The notes under the pieces were generated by a model that made no database searches, was not told the DNA's origin, and saw only the letters and a list, made by a program, of their open reading frames with translations. A program made the translations under genes and the position numbers. 64,000 nt of DNA from Hyperoodon ampullatus (Eukaryota > Chordata > Mammalia > Artiodactyla > Ziphiidae). Position 1 is the stretch's first letter. Each line of letters begins with the position of its first letter. Where the stretch lies: contig CATKHW010000562.1 of NCBI GenBank assembly GCA_949752795.1, positions 62,001-126,000 of the forward strand, written 5' to 3'. Shown one piece after another: positions 34,753 through 48,653 of this stretch.

Positions 34753-36488
34753 AAAAAGGGCGTATGCGTTTTCTCCTGAATATATTCAGGAGAAAACGCA
34801 TACGCCCTTTTTGGCCAAGCAAGCAAGCGGGCAATGCAAATCTGCACTACAAAGAAGCATCACTTCCCACCGGTCAAAAGGGACATCCACAAAATGTGTA
34901 AAATCCAGAAAGGCAAGACAGGCCCTGGAGAACAGGAGCCTTGTTATGCTGATGGGCGGGATGTAAATTGCCAACTGCCTCTGTGGAGGAGTTCATTGTG
35001 TTCCCTAAAACAAGTAAAGAACAGAGCTACAGAGCCAAGGGCACTTCCAGTCTAGGGAATATACCTTGGGAAAACTGAATATCAATAAGACAGAGCCACC
35101 CCAAAATTTAGGGCTGCACTGCTTACAAGGACCTCAACTTGGGTACACCGTAAATATCCCAGGAAATATAAAAATGGTTCAAAAAATGGTGGTACTTACG
35201 TACGATGGAATATCCCTCAGCCATGAAATCAATGTCATAAGACCAGTAGAAGCAAAATGGGTGGATTCAGGTACGATGATTCTAAGTGAAATAAGTCACA
35301 CAGAAAAAGAAAGTTATCATAAGATATCACTTATGAAGATCCTGTAAACATGGCTACACTTGAACTGAGTTAGGAAAGAGAAGAGTGTCTCACATTTAGA
35401 AAACACTCTTATGCCTGCTTAAGGGGAAGGAGAGGTGGGGTGATGCACAAAACCAGAGTTTGATATAAGCACAGGTACCGTTCCAAAAACCAACTCTGGA
35501 ATAGACAAGACCTACAGCTTCCTCAGTGAAAGGGAGTCCAATCCCCATATTTCCCGCAGAGGAATATATCTGACTAGTAAGAATCTTAAAAACTATGTAT
35601 TGATATGTCTCCGTAAGGGAATCAAGTGTGTCTAGACTGGCATAAACATGGCAGCGAGAATCAGCTCAAACCCACTATAAAAAGGAATTTCAAAAACAAA
35701 ACAAAAAAAATGGGAAATTCTTTACAATTCCTTCAGGGTCTCTGATGAAACCTGGTATGGCCATATCTACAATGACAGCTGGATGTGGCATAAGGCTGGA
35801 CACTTGGGACTGAGAGTATTGGTGAGATTGGGTGAGCAAATGCAGACCCTTTAAAGAACAAATGCCTGGCACAGATTCCATGGGTCCCAACTCTCCAGGT
35901 TGAAGGGAATATTACTACAGCGATAACATGTACGGGAAACTTAGAGAACGGACACACTGTGAATACGAAAGGTTTCTAAAACTCAACGAATAGTCTCTCT
36001 CCTGGTGCTCCGGTTTGACTTTCCATCTGGTTTACTATCAACCTCCCAACTTGGAGGGACGGCCCCTTTAACCTCCTGGTTCGCACAGGTTGCCAATTTG
36101 GCAGAGAATGAAAGGGAAGAGGGAGAACCAATGAGAGAGTAGCTGTTAGGCATTTGGACGGGCACATATCACTCTAATTTCCCGGCAAGAAGAAGAATTA
36201 ACCAAAGACTCAGCAACCCACAGGAGCCAGTATAGGTCCTGAACCAAAATTTTGGACTTGCGGTCAGCTCACAAAAAACGAGTTGAAAAATGGAACTCAG
36301 GGGCACAGCAATTCACAAACTGGCCGAGTAATAAAGGACAATTATCGTCCAAAAATCTGTTGAGGGAAGGTAACGAGGCGGACTTGAAAGCGAGGCAGAA
36401 TAGCAGGAAACAGATTTCAAGAGGTACGTTGGAATCGCCTTTAAAGCACAGGAAGAGGGGCCCAACTTCGACAATGATGCACTTGGCC
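34753..36488 (+). repeat. Monomer 21, X5/X1 hybrid
   Basis: The first part is X5 (one-base deletion, ACCGTAAATATC, AAATGGTGGTAC, and A at 35,250). From 36,087 it carries X1 alleles (CGCACAGGTTGCC, then CAGCAACCCACAGG). X5 and X1 are nearly identical in between, so the exchange lies in 35,251-36,086. It is followed by X2, so one monomer has been removed relative to the pentamer. Confidence 0.9.
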
Positions 36489-38227
36489 AAAAAGGGCGTA
36501 TGCGTTTTCTCCTAAATATATTCAGGAGAAAACACATATGCCCTTTTTGGCCAAGCAAGCAAGCGGGCAATGCAAATCTTCACTACAAAGAAGTATCACT
36601 TCCCACCGGTCAAAAGGGACATCCACAAAATGTGTAAAAACCAGAAAGTCAAGACAGGCCCTGGAGAACAGGGAGCCTTGTTATGCTGATGGGCGGGATG
36701 TAAATTGCCAACTGCCTCTCTGGAGGAGTGCATTGTGTTCCCTAAAACAAGTAAAGGACAGAGCTACAGAGCCAAGGGCACTTCCAGTCTAGGGAATATA
36801 CCTAAGGAAAACTGAAAATCAATAAGACAGAGCCACCTCAAAATTTAGGGCTGCACTGCTTACAAGAACCTCAACTTGGGTACACCTTAAATATCCCAGG
36901 AAATATAAAAATGGTTCAAAAAATTGTGGTACTTACGTACGATGCAATATCCCTCAGCCATGAAATCAATGTCATAAGACCAGTAGCAGCAAAATGGGTG
37001 GATTCAGGTACGATGATTCTAAGTGAAATAAGTCACTCAGAAAAAGAAATTTATCATAAGATATCACTTATGAAGATCCTGTAAACATGGCTACACTTGA
37101 ACTGAGTTAGGAAAGAGAAGAGTGTCTCACATTTAGAAAACACTCTTATGCCTGCTTAAGGGGGAAGAAGAGGTGGGGTGATGCACAAAACCAGAGTTTG
37201 ATATAAGCACAGGTACAGTTCCAAAAAACAACTCTGGAATAGACAAGACCTACAGCTTCTTCAGTGAAAGGGACTCAAAACCACATATTTCCCGCAGAGG
37301 AATATATCTGACTACTAAGAAACTTAAAACCTGTGTATTGATATGTCTCCATAAGGGAATCAAGTGTGTCTAGACTGGCATAAACATGGCAGCGAGAATC
37401 AGCTCAAACCCACTATAAAAAGGAATTTCAAAAACAAAACGAAAAAACTGGGAAATTCTTTACAATTCCTTCAGGGTCTCTGATGAAACCTGGAATGACT
37501 CTATCTACAATGACAGCTGGATGTGGCCTAAGGAGGGACACTTGTGACTGAGACGATTGGTGAGATTGGGTGAGCAAATGCAGACCCTTTAAAGCACAAA
37601 TGCCTGGCACCCATTCCATGGGTCCCAACTCTCCAGGTTGAAGGGAATATTACTATAGCTATAACATGTACGGGAAACTTAGAGAATGGACACACTGTGA
37701 ATATGAAAGGTTTCTAAAACTCAACGAATAGTCCCTCTCCTGGTGCTCTGGTTTGACTTTCCATCTGCTTCACTATCAACCTCCCAACTTGGAGAGACAG
37801 CCCCTTTAACCTCCTGGTTCACACAGGTAGCCAATTTCGCAGAGGATGAAAGGGAAAAGGGAGAACCAATGAGAGAGTAGCTGCTAGGCATTTGGACGGG
37901 CACATATTACTCTAACTTCCCGGCAGGAAGAAGAATTAACCAAAGTCTCAGCCACCCACCGGGAACCAGTATAGATCCTGAACCAAAATTTTGGACTTGC
38001 GGTCACCTCACCAAAAACGAGTTGAAAAATGGAGCTCAGGGGCACAGCAATTCACAAACTGGCCGAGTAATAAAGGACAACTATCGTCCAAAAATCTGTA
38101 GAGGGAAGGCAACGAGGCCGACTTGAAAGCGAGGCAGAATAGCAGGAAACAGATTTCAAGAGGTACGTTGGAATCGCCTTTAAAGCACAGGAAGAGGGGC
38201 ACAACTTCGACAATGATGCACTTGGTC
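36489..38227 (+). repeat. Monomer 22, type X2
   Basis: It matches monomer 18. A private A at about 38,100 (CTGTAGAGGG instead of CTGTTGAGGG) distinguishes it. Confidence 0.94.
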
Positions 38228-39965
38228 AAAAAGGGCGTATGTGTTTTCTCCTGAATATATTCAGGAGAAAACGCATACGCCCTTTTTGGCCAAGCAAGCA
38301 AGCGGGCAATGCAAATCTGCACTACAAAGAAGCATCACTTCCCACCGGTCAAAAGGGACATCCACAAAATGTGTAAAATCCAGAAAGGCAAGACAGGCCC
38401 TGGAGAACAGGAGCCTTGTTATGCTGATGGGCGGGATGCAAATTGCCAACTGCCTCTGTGGAGGAGTTCATTGTGTTCCCTAAAACAAGTAAAGAACACA
38501 GCTACAGAGCCAAGGGCACTTCCAGTCTAGGGAATATACCTTGGGAAAACTGAAAATCAATAATACAGAGCAACCCCAAAATTTAGGGCTGCACTGCTTA
38601 CAAGGACCTCAACTTGGGTACACCTTAAATATCCCAGGAAATATAAAAATGGTTCAAAAAATTGTGGTACATACGTACGATGGAATACCCCTCAGCCATG
38701 AAATCAATGTCATAAGACCAGTAGCAGCAAAATGGGTGGATTCAGGTACGATGATTCTAAGTGAAATAAGTCACACAGAAAAAGAAACTTATCATAAGAT
38801 ATCACTTATGAAGATCCTGTAAACATGGCTACACTTGAACTGAGTTAGGAAAGAGAACAGTGTCTCACATTTAGAAAACACTCTTATGCCTGCTTAAGGG
38901 GGAAGGAGAGGTGGGGTGATGCATAAAACCAGAGTTTGATATAAGCACAGGTACCGTTCCAAAAACCAACTATGGAATAGACAAGACCTACGCCTTCCTC
39001 AGTGAAAGGGACTCAAAACCCCATATTTCCCGCAGAGGAATATATCTGACTAGTAAGAATCTTAAAACCTGTGTATTGATATGTCTCCATAAGGGAATCA
39101 AGTGTGTCTAGACTGGCATAAACATGGCAGCGAGAATCAGCTCAAACCCACTTTAAAAAGGAATTTCAAAAACAAAACAAAAAACTGGGAAATTCTTTAC
39201 AATTCCTTCAGGGTCTCTGATGAAACCTGAAATGACCCTATCTACAACGACAGCTGGATGTGGCATAAGGCTGGACACTTGGGACTGAGACGATTGGTGA
39301 GATTGGGTGAGCAAATGCAGACCCTTTAAAGCACAAATGCCTGGCACCCATTCCATGGGTCCCAACCCTCCAGGTTGAAGGGAATATTACTACAGTTATA
39401 ACATGTACGGAAAACCTAGAGAACAGACACAATGTGAATACGAAAGGTTTCTAAAACTGAACGAATAGTCCCTGTCCTGGTGCTCCGGTTTGACTTTCCA
39501 TCTGCTTTACTATCAATCTCCCAACTTGGAGAGACAGCCCCTTTAACCTCCTGGTTCGCACAGGTTTCCAATTTGGCAGAGGATGAAAGGGAAGAGGGAG
39601 AACCAATGAGAGAGTAGCTGTTAGGCATTTGGACTGGCACATATCACTCTAACTTCCCGGCAGGAAGAAGAATTAACAAAAGTCTCAGCCCCCCACCGGG
39701 AACCAGCATAGGTCCTGAACCAAAATTTTGGACTTGCGGTCAGCTCACAAAAAAACGAGTTGAAAAATGGAGCTCAGGGGCACAGCAATTCACAAACTGG
39801 CCGAGTAATAAAGGACAACTATCGTCCAAAAATCTGTTGAGGGAAGGCAACAAGGTGGACTTGAAAGCGAGGCAGAATAGCAGGAAACAGATTTCAAGAA
39901 GTACGTTGGAATCGCCTTTAAAGCACAGGAAGAGGGGCACAACTTCGACAATGATGCACTTGGCC
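38228..39965 (+). repeat. Monomer 23, type X3
   Basis: It matches monomer 19, including CGTATGTG in the palindrome, AACACAGCTAC near 38,505 and CACTTTAAAAAGG near 39,149. Confidence 0.94.
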
Positions 39966-41703
39966 AAAAAGGGCGTATGCGTTTTCTCCTGAATATATTC
40001 AGGAGAAAACGCATACGCCCTTTTTGGCCTAGCAAGCAAGCGGGCCATGCAAATCTGCACTACAAAGAAGTATCACTTCCCACCTGTCAAAAGGGACATC
40101 CACAAAATGTGTAAAAACCAGAAAGGCAAGACAGGCCCTGGAGAACAGGGAGCCTTGTTATGCTGATGGGCGGGATGTAAATTGCCAACTGCCTCTCTGG
40201 AGGAGTGCATTGTGTTCCCTAAAACAAGTAAAGAACAGAGCTACAGAGCCAAGGGCACTTCCAGTCTAGGGAATATACCTTGGGAAAACTGAAAATCAAT
40301 AAGACAGAGCCACCCCAAAATTTAGGGCTGCACTGCTTACAAGGACCTCAACTTGGGTACACCTTAAATATCCCAGGAAATATAAAAATGGTTCAAAAAA
40401 TTGTGGTACATACGTACGATGGAATACCCCTCAGCCATGAAATCAATGTCATAAGACCAGTAGCAGCAAAATGGGTGGATTCAGGTATGATGATTCTAAG
40501 TGAAATAAGTCACAGAGAAAAAGAAACTTATCATAAGATATCACTTATGAAGATCCTGTAAACATGGCTACACTTGAACTGAGTTAGGAAAGAGAACAGT
40601 GTCTCACATTTAGAAAACACTCTTATGCCTGCTTAAGGGAGAAGGAGAGGTGGGGTGATGCATAAAACCAGAGTTTGATATAAGCACAGGTACCGTTCCA
40701 AAAACCAACTATGGAATAGACAAGACCTACACCTTCCTCAGTGAAAGGGACTCAAAACCCCATATTTCCCGCAGAGGAATATATCTGACTAGTAAGAATC
40801 TTAAAACCTATGTATTGATATGTCTCCGTAAGGGAATCAAGTGTGTCTAGACTGGCATAAACATGGCAGCGAGAATCAGCTCAAACCCACTATAAAAAGG
40901 AATTTCAAAAACAAAACGAAAAAACTGGGAAATTCTTTACAATTCCTTCAGGGTCTCTGATGAAACCTGAAAGACTCTATCTACAATGACAGCTGGATGT
41001 GGCCTAAGGAGGGACACTTGGGACTGAGACGATTGGTGAGATTGGGTGAGCAAATGCAGACCCTTTAAAGCACAAATGCCTGGCACCCATTCCATGGGTC
41101 CCAACTCTCCAGGTTGAAGGGAATATTACTACAGCTATAACATGTACGGGAAACTTAGAGAATGGACACACTGTGAATATGAAAGGTTTCTAAAACTCAA
41201 CGAATAGTCCCTCTCCTGGTGCTCTGGTTTGACTTTCCATCTGCTTCACTATCAACCTCCCAACTTGGAGAGACAGCCCCTTTAACCTCCTGGTTCACAC
41301 AGGTAGCCAATTTGGCAGAGGATGAAAGGGAAAAGGGAGAACCAATGAGAGAGTAGCTGTTAGGCATTTGGACGGGCACATATTACTCTAACTTCCCGGC
41401 AGGAAGAAGAATTAACCAAAGTCTCAGCCACCCACCGGGAACCAATATAGATCCGGAACCAAAATTTTGGACTTGCGGTCAGCTCACCAAAAACGAGTTG
41501 AAAAATGGAGCTCAGGGGCACAGCAATTCACAAACTGGCCGAGTAATAAAGGACAACTATCGTCCAAAAATCTGTTGAGGGAAGGCAACGAGGCGGACTT
41601 GAAAGCGAGGCACAATAGCAGGAAACAGATTTCAAGAGGTACGTTGGAATCGCCTTTAAAGCACAGGAAGAGGGGCACAACTTCGACAATGATGCCCTTG
41701 GTC
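39966..41703 (+). repeat. Monomer 24, type X4
   Basis: The core palindrome is perfect, with the GGCCTAGC flank. It has GGGAAAAGGGAG where 20 and 29 have GGGAAAACGGAG. A private C at about 41,696 gives ATGCCCTTGG before the next palindrome. Confidence 0.94.
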
Positions 41704-43439
41704 AAAAAGGGCGTATGCGTTTTCTCCTGAATATATTCAGGAGAAAACGCATACGCCCTTTTTGGCCAAGCAAGCAAGCGGGCAATGCAAATCTGCACTA
41801 CAAAGAAGCATCACTTCCCACCGGTCAAAAGGGACATCCACAAAATGTGTAAAATCCAGAAAGGCAAGACAGGCCCTGGAGAACAGGAGCCTTGTTATGC
41901 TGATGGGCGGGATGTAAATTGCCAACTGCCTCTGTGGAGGAGTTCATTGTGTTCCCTAAAACAAGTAAAGAACAGAGCTACAGAGCCAAGGGCACTTCCA
42001 GTCTAGGGAATATACCTTGGGAAAACTGAATATCAATAAGACAGAGCCACCCCAAAATTTAGGGCTGCACTGCTTACAAGGACCTCAACTTGGGTACACC
42101 GTAAATATCCCAGGAAATATAAAAATGGTTCAAAAAATGGTGGTACTTACGTACGATGGAATATCCCTCAGCCATGAAATCAATGTCATAAGACCAGTAG
42201 AAGCAAAATGGGTGGATTCAGGTACGATGATTCTAAGTGAAATAAGTCACACAGAAAAAGAAAGTTATCATAAGATATCACTTATGAAGATCCTGTAAAC
42301 ATGGCTACACTTGAACTGAGTTAGGAAAGAGAAGAGTGTCTCACATTTAGAAAACACTCTTATGTCTGCTTAAGGGGAAGGAGAGGTGGGGTGATGCACA
42401 AAACCAGAGTTTGATATAAGCACAGGTACCGTTCCAAAAACCAACTCTGGAATAGACAAGACCTACAGCTTCCTCAGTGAAAGGGAGTCCAATCCCCATA
42501 TTTCCCGCAGAGGAATATATCTGACTAGTAAGAATCTTAAAAACTATGTATTGATATGTCTCCGTAAGGGAATCAAGTGTGTCTAGACTGGCATAAACAT
42601 GGCAGCGAGAATCAGCTCAAACCCACTATAAAAAGGAATTTCAAAAACAAAACAAAAAAAATGGGAAATTCTTTACAATTCCTTCAGGGTCTCTGATGAA
42701 ACCTGGTATGGCCATATCTACAATGACAGCTGGATGTGGCATAAGGCTGGACACTTGGGACTGAGAGTATTGGTGAGATTGGGTGAGCAAATGCAGACCC
42801 TTTAAAGAACAAATGCCTGGCACAGATTCCATGGGTCCCAACTCTCCAGGTTGAAGGGAATATTACTACAGCGATAACATGTACGGGAAACTTAGAGAAC
42901 GGACACACTGTGAATACGAAAGGTTTCTAAAACTCAACGAATAGTCTCTCTCCTGGTGCTCCGGTTTGACTTTCCATCTGGTTTACTATCAACCTCCCAA
43001 CTTGGAGGGACGGCCCCTTTAACCTCCTGGTTCGCACGGGTTGCCAATTTGGCAGAGAATGAAAGGGAAGAGGGAGAACCAATGAGAGAGTAGCTGTTAG
43101 GCATTTGGACGGGCACATATCACTCTAATTTCCCGGCAAGAAGAAGAATTAACCAAAGACTCAGCCACCCACAGGAGCCAGTATAGGTCCTGAACCAAAA
43201 TTTTGGACTTGCGGTCAGCTCACAAAAAACGAGTTGAAAAATGGAACTCAGGGGCACAGCAATTCACAAACTGGCCGAGTAATAAAGGACAATTATCGTC
43301 CAAAAATCTGTTGAGGGAAGGTAACGAGGCGGACTTGAAAGCGAGGCAGAATAGCAGGAAACAGATTTCAAGAGGTACGTTGGAATCGCCTTTAAAGCAC
43401 AGGAAGAGGGGCCCAACTTCGACAATGATGCACTTGGCC
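41704..43439 (+). repeat. Monomer 25, type X5
   Basis: The core palindrome is perfect. A private T near 42,365 gives TTATGTCTGC. Otherwise it is an X5 monomer of 1,736 bp. Confidence 0.94.
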
Positions 43440-45176
43440 AAAAAGGGCGTATGCGTTTTCTCCTAAATATATTCAGGAGAAAACACATATGCCCTTTTTG
43501 GCCAAGCAAGCAAGCGGGCAATGCAAATCTGCACTACAAAGAAGTATCACTTCCCACCGGTCAAAAGGGACATCCACAAAATGTGTAAAAACCAGAAAGT
43601 CAAGACAGGCCCTGGAGAACAGGGAGCCTTGTTATGCTGATGGGCGGGATGTAAATTGCCAACTGCCTCTCTGGAGGAGTGCATTGTGTTCCCTAAAACA
43701 AGTAAAGGACAGAGCTACAGAGCCAAGGTCACTTCCAGTCTAGGGAATATACCTAAGGAAAACTGAAAATCAATAAGACAGAGCCACCTCAAAATTTAGG
43801 GCTGCACTGCTTACAAGAACCTCAACTTGGGTACACCTTAAATATCCCAGGAAATATAAAAATGGTTCAAAAAATTGTGGTACTTACGTACGATGCAATA
43901 TCCCTCAGCCATGAAATCAATGTCATAAGACCAGTAGAAGCAAAATGGGTGGATTCAGGTACGATGATTCTAAGTGAAATAAGTCACACAGAAAAAGAAA
44001 GTTATCATAAGATATCACTTATGAAGATCCTGTAAACATGGCTACACTTGAACTGAGTTAGGAAAGAGAAGAGTGTCTCACATTTAGAAAACACTCTTAT
44101 GCCTGCTTAAGGGGAAGGAGAGGTGGGGTGATGCACAAAACCAGAGTTTGATATAAGCACAGGTACCGTTCCAAAAACCAACTCTGGAATAGACAAGACC
44201 TACAGCTTCCTCAGTGAAAGGGAGTCCAATCCCCATATTTCCCGCAGAGGAATATATCTGACTAGTAAGAATCTTAAAAACTATGTATTGATATGTCTCC
44301 GTAAGGGAATCAAGTGTGTCTAGACTGGCATAAACATGGCAGCGAGAATCAGCTCAAACCCACTATAAAAAGGAATTTCAAAAACAAAACAAAAAAAATG
44401 GGAAATTCTTTACAATTCCTTCAGGGTCTCTGATGAAACCTGGTATGGCCATATCTACAATGACAGCTGGATGTGGCATAAGGCTGGACACTTGGGACTG
44501 AGAGTATTGGTGAGATTGGGTGAGCAAATGCAGACCCTTTAAAGAACAAATGCCTGGCACAGATTCCATGGGTCCCAACTCTCCAGGTTGAAGGGAATAT
44601 TACTACAGCGATAACATGTACGGGAAACTTAGAGAACGGACACACTGTGAATACGAAAGGTTTCTAAAACTCAACGAATAGTCTCTCTCCTGGTGCTCCG
44701 GTTTGACTTTCCATCTGGTTTACTATCAACCTCCCAACTTGGAGGGACGGCCCCTTTAACCTCCTGGTTCGCACAGGTTGCCAATTTGGCAGAGAATGAA
44801 AGGGAAGAGGGAGAACCAATGAGAGAGTAGCTGTTAGGCATTTGGACGGGCACATATCACTCTAATTTCCCGGCAAGAAGAAGAATTAACCAAAGACTCA
44901 GCAACCCACAGGAGCCAGTATAGGTCCTGAACCAAAATTTTGGACTTGCGGTCAGCTCACAAAAAACGAGTTGAAAAATGGAACTCAGGGGCACAGCAAT
45001 TCACAAACTGGCCGAGTAATAAAGGACAATTATCGTCCAAAAATCTGTTGAGGGAAGGTAACGAGGCGGACTTGAAAGCGAGGCAGAATAGCAGGAAACA
45101 GATTTCAAGAGGTACGTTGGAATCGCCTTTAAAGCACAGGAAGAGGGGCCCAACTTCGACAATGATGCACTTGGCC
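43440..45176 (+). repeat. Monomer 26, type X1 with one X5 allele
   Basis: It is X1 throughout, except that near 43,936 it reads AGTAGAAGC, the X5 allele, where X1 monomers 12, 17 and 31 read AGTAGCAGC. This may be a very short conversion tract or a parallel mutation. Confidence 0.93.
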
Positions 45177-46915
45177 AAAAAGGGCGTATGCGTTTTCTCC
45201 TAAATATATTCAGGAGAAAACACATATGCCCTTTTTGGCCAAGCAAGCAAGCGGGCAATGCAAATCTTCACTACAAAGAAGTATCACTTCCCACCGGTCA
45301 AAAGGGACATCCACAAAATGTGTAAAAACCAGAAAGTCAAGACAGGCCCTGGAGAACAGGGAGCCTTGTTATGCTGATGGGCGGGATGTAAATTGCCAAC
45401 TGCCTCTCTGGAGGAGTGCATTGTGTTCCCTAAAACAAGTAAAGGACAGAGCTACAGAGCCAAGGGCACTTCCAGTCTAGGGAATATACCTAAGGAAAAC
45501 TGAAAATCAATAAGACAGAGCCACCTCAAAATTTAGGGCTGCACTGCTTACAAGAACCTCAACTTGGGTACACCTTAAATATCCCAGGAAATATAAAAAT
45601 GGTTCAAAAAATTGTGGTACTTACGTACGATGCAATATCCCTCAGCCATGAAATCAATGTCATAAGACCAGTAGCAGCAAAATGGGTGGATTCAGGTACG
45701 ATGATTCTAAGTGAAATAAGTCACTCAGAAAAAGAAATTTATCATAAGATATCACTTATGAAGATCCTGTAAACATGGCTACACTTGAACTGAGTTAGGA
45801 AAGAGAAGAGTGTCTCACATTTAGAAAACACTCTTATGCCTGCTTAAGGGGGAAGAAGAGGTGGGGTGATGCACAAAACCAGAGTTTGATATAAGCACAG
45901 GTACAGTTCCAAAAAACAACTCTGGAATAGACAAGACCTACAGCTTCTTCAGTGAAAGGGACTCAAAACCACATATTTCCCGCAGAGGAATATATCTGAC
46001 TACTAAGAAACTTAAAACCTGTGTATTGATATGTCTCCATAAGGGAATCAAGTGTGTCTAGACTGGCATAAACATGGCAGCGAGAATCAGCTCAAACCCA
46101 CTATAAAAAGGAATTTCAAAAACAAAACGAAAAAACTGGGAAATTCTTTACAATTCCTTCAGGGTCTCTGATGAAACCTGGAATGACTCTATCTACAATG
46201 ACAGCTGGATGTGGCCTAAGGAGGGACACTTGTGACTGAGACGATTGGTGAGATTGGGTGAGCAAATGCAGACCCTTTAAAGCACAAATGCCTGGCACCC
46301 ATTCCATGGGTCCCAACTCTCCAGGTTGAAGGGAATATTACTATAGCTATAACATGTACGGGAAACTTAGAGAATGGACACACTGTGAATATGAAAGGTT
46401 TCTAAAACTCAACGAATAGTCCCTCTCCTGGTGCTCTGGTTTGACTTTCCATCTGCTTCACTATCAACCTCCCAACTTGGAGAGACAGCCCCTTTAACCT
46501 CCTGGTTCACACAGGTAGCCAATTTCGCAGAGGATGAAAGGGAAAAGGGAGAACCAATGAGAGAGTAGCTGCTAGGCATTTGGACGGGCACATATTACTC
46601 TAACTTCCCGGCAGGAAGAAGAATTAACCAAAGTCTCAGCCACCCACCGGGAACCAGTATAGATCCTGAACCAAAATTTTGGACTTGCGGTCACCTCACC
46701 AAAAACGAGTTGAAAAATGGAGCTCAGGGGCACAGCAATTCACAAACTGGCCGAGTAATAAAGGACAACTATCGTCCAAAAATCTGTTGAGGGAAGGCAA
46801 CGAGGCCGACTTGAAAGCGAGGCAGAATAGCAGGAAACAGATTTCAAGAGGTACGTTGGAATCGCCTTTAAAGCACAGGAAGAGGGGCACAACTTCGACA
46901 ATGATGCACTTGGTC
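45177..46915 (+). repeat. Monomer 27, type X2
   Basis: It matches monomers 18 and 22, with the X2 marks GTCACTCAGAAAAAG, GGTACAGTTCC and AATTTCGCAGAGG. Confidence 0.94.
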
Positions 46916-48653
46916 AAAAAGGGCGTATGTGTTTTCTCCTGAATATATTCAGGAGAAAACGCATACGCCCTTTTTGGCCAAGCAAGCAAGCGGGCAATGC
47001 AAATCTGCACTACAAAGAAGCATCACTTCCCACCGGTCAAAAGGGACATCCACAAAATGTGTAAAATCCAGAAAGGCAAGACAGGCCCTGGAGAACAGGA
47101 GCCTTGTTATGCTGATGGGCGGGATGCAAATTGCCAACTGCCTCTGTGGAGGAGTTCATTGTGTTCCCTAAAACAAGTAAAGAACAGAGCTACAGAGCCA
47201 AGGGCACTTCCAGTCTAGGGAATATACCTTGGGAAAACTGAAAATCAATAATACAGAGCAACCCCAAAATTTAGGGCTGCACTGCTTACAAGGACCTCAA
47301 CTTGGGTACACCTTAAATATCCCAGGAAATATAAAAATGGTTCAAAAAATTGTGGTACATACGTACGATGGAATACCCCTCAGCCATGAAATCAATGTCA
47401 TAAGACCAGTAGCAGCAAAATGGGTGGATTCAGGTACGATGATTCTAAGTGAAATAAGTCACACAGAAAAAGAAACTTATCATAAGATATCACTTATGAA
47501 GATCCTGTAAACATGGCTACACTTGAACTGAGTTAGGAAAGAGAACAGTGTCTCACATTTAGAAAACACTCTTATGCCTGCTTAAGGGGGAAGGAGAGGT
47601 GGGGTGATGCATAAAACCAGAGTTTGATATAAGCACAGGTACCGTTCCAAAAACCAACTATGGAATAGACAAGACCTACGCCTTCCTCAGTGAAAGGGAC
47701 TCAAAACCCCATATTTCCCGCAGAGGAATATATCTGACTAGTAAGAATCTTAAAACCTGTGTATTGATATGTCTCCATAAGGGAATCAAGTGTGTCTAGA
47801 CTGGCATAAACATGGCAGCGAGAATCAGCTCAAACCCACTTTAAAAAGGAATTTCAAAAACAAAACAAAAAACTGGGAAATTCTTTACAATTCCTTCAGG
47901 GTCTCTGATGAAACCTGAAATGACCCTATCTACAACGACAGCTGGATGTGGCATAAGGCTGGACACTTGGGACTGAGACGATTGGTGAGATTGGGTGAGC
48001 AAATGCAGACCCTTTAAAGCACAAATGCCTGGCACCCATTCCATGGGTCCCAACCCTCCAGGTTGAAGGGAATATTACTACAGTTATAACATGTACGGAA
48101 AACCTAGAGAACAGACACAATGTGAATACGAAAGGTTTCTAAAACTGAACGAATAGTCCCTGTCCTGGTGCTCCGGTTTGACTTTCCATCTGCTTTACTA
48201 TCAATCTCCCAACTTGGAGAGACAGCCCCTTTAACCTCCTGGTTCGCACAGGTTTCCAATTTGGCAGAGGATGAAAGGGAAGAGGGAGAACCAATGAGAG
48301 AGTAGCTGTTAGGCATTTGGACTGGCACATATCACTCTAACTTCCCGGCAGGAAGAAGAATTAACAAAAGTCTCAGCCCCCCACCGGGAACCAGCATAGG
48401 TCCTGAACCAAAATTTTGGACTTGCGGTCAGCTCACAAAAAAACGAGTTGAAAAATGGAGCTCAGGGGCACAGCAATTCACAAACTGGCCGAGTAATAAA
48501 GGACAACTATCGTCCAAAAATCTGTTGAGGGAAGGCAACAAGGTGGACTTGAAAGCGAGGCAGAATAGCAGGAAACAGATTTCAAGAAGTACGTTGGAAT
48601 CGCCTTTAAAGCACAGGAAGAGGGGCACAACTTCGACAATGATGCACTTGGCC
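46916..48653 (+). repeat. Monomer 28, type X3
   Basis: It is X3, but reads AACAGAGCTAC near 47,192 where monomers 19 and 23 read AACACAGCTAC. The palindrome carries CGTATGTG on the left arm. Confidence 0.94.
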
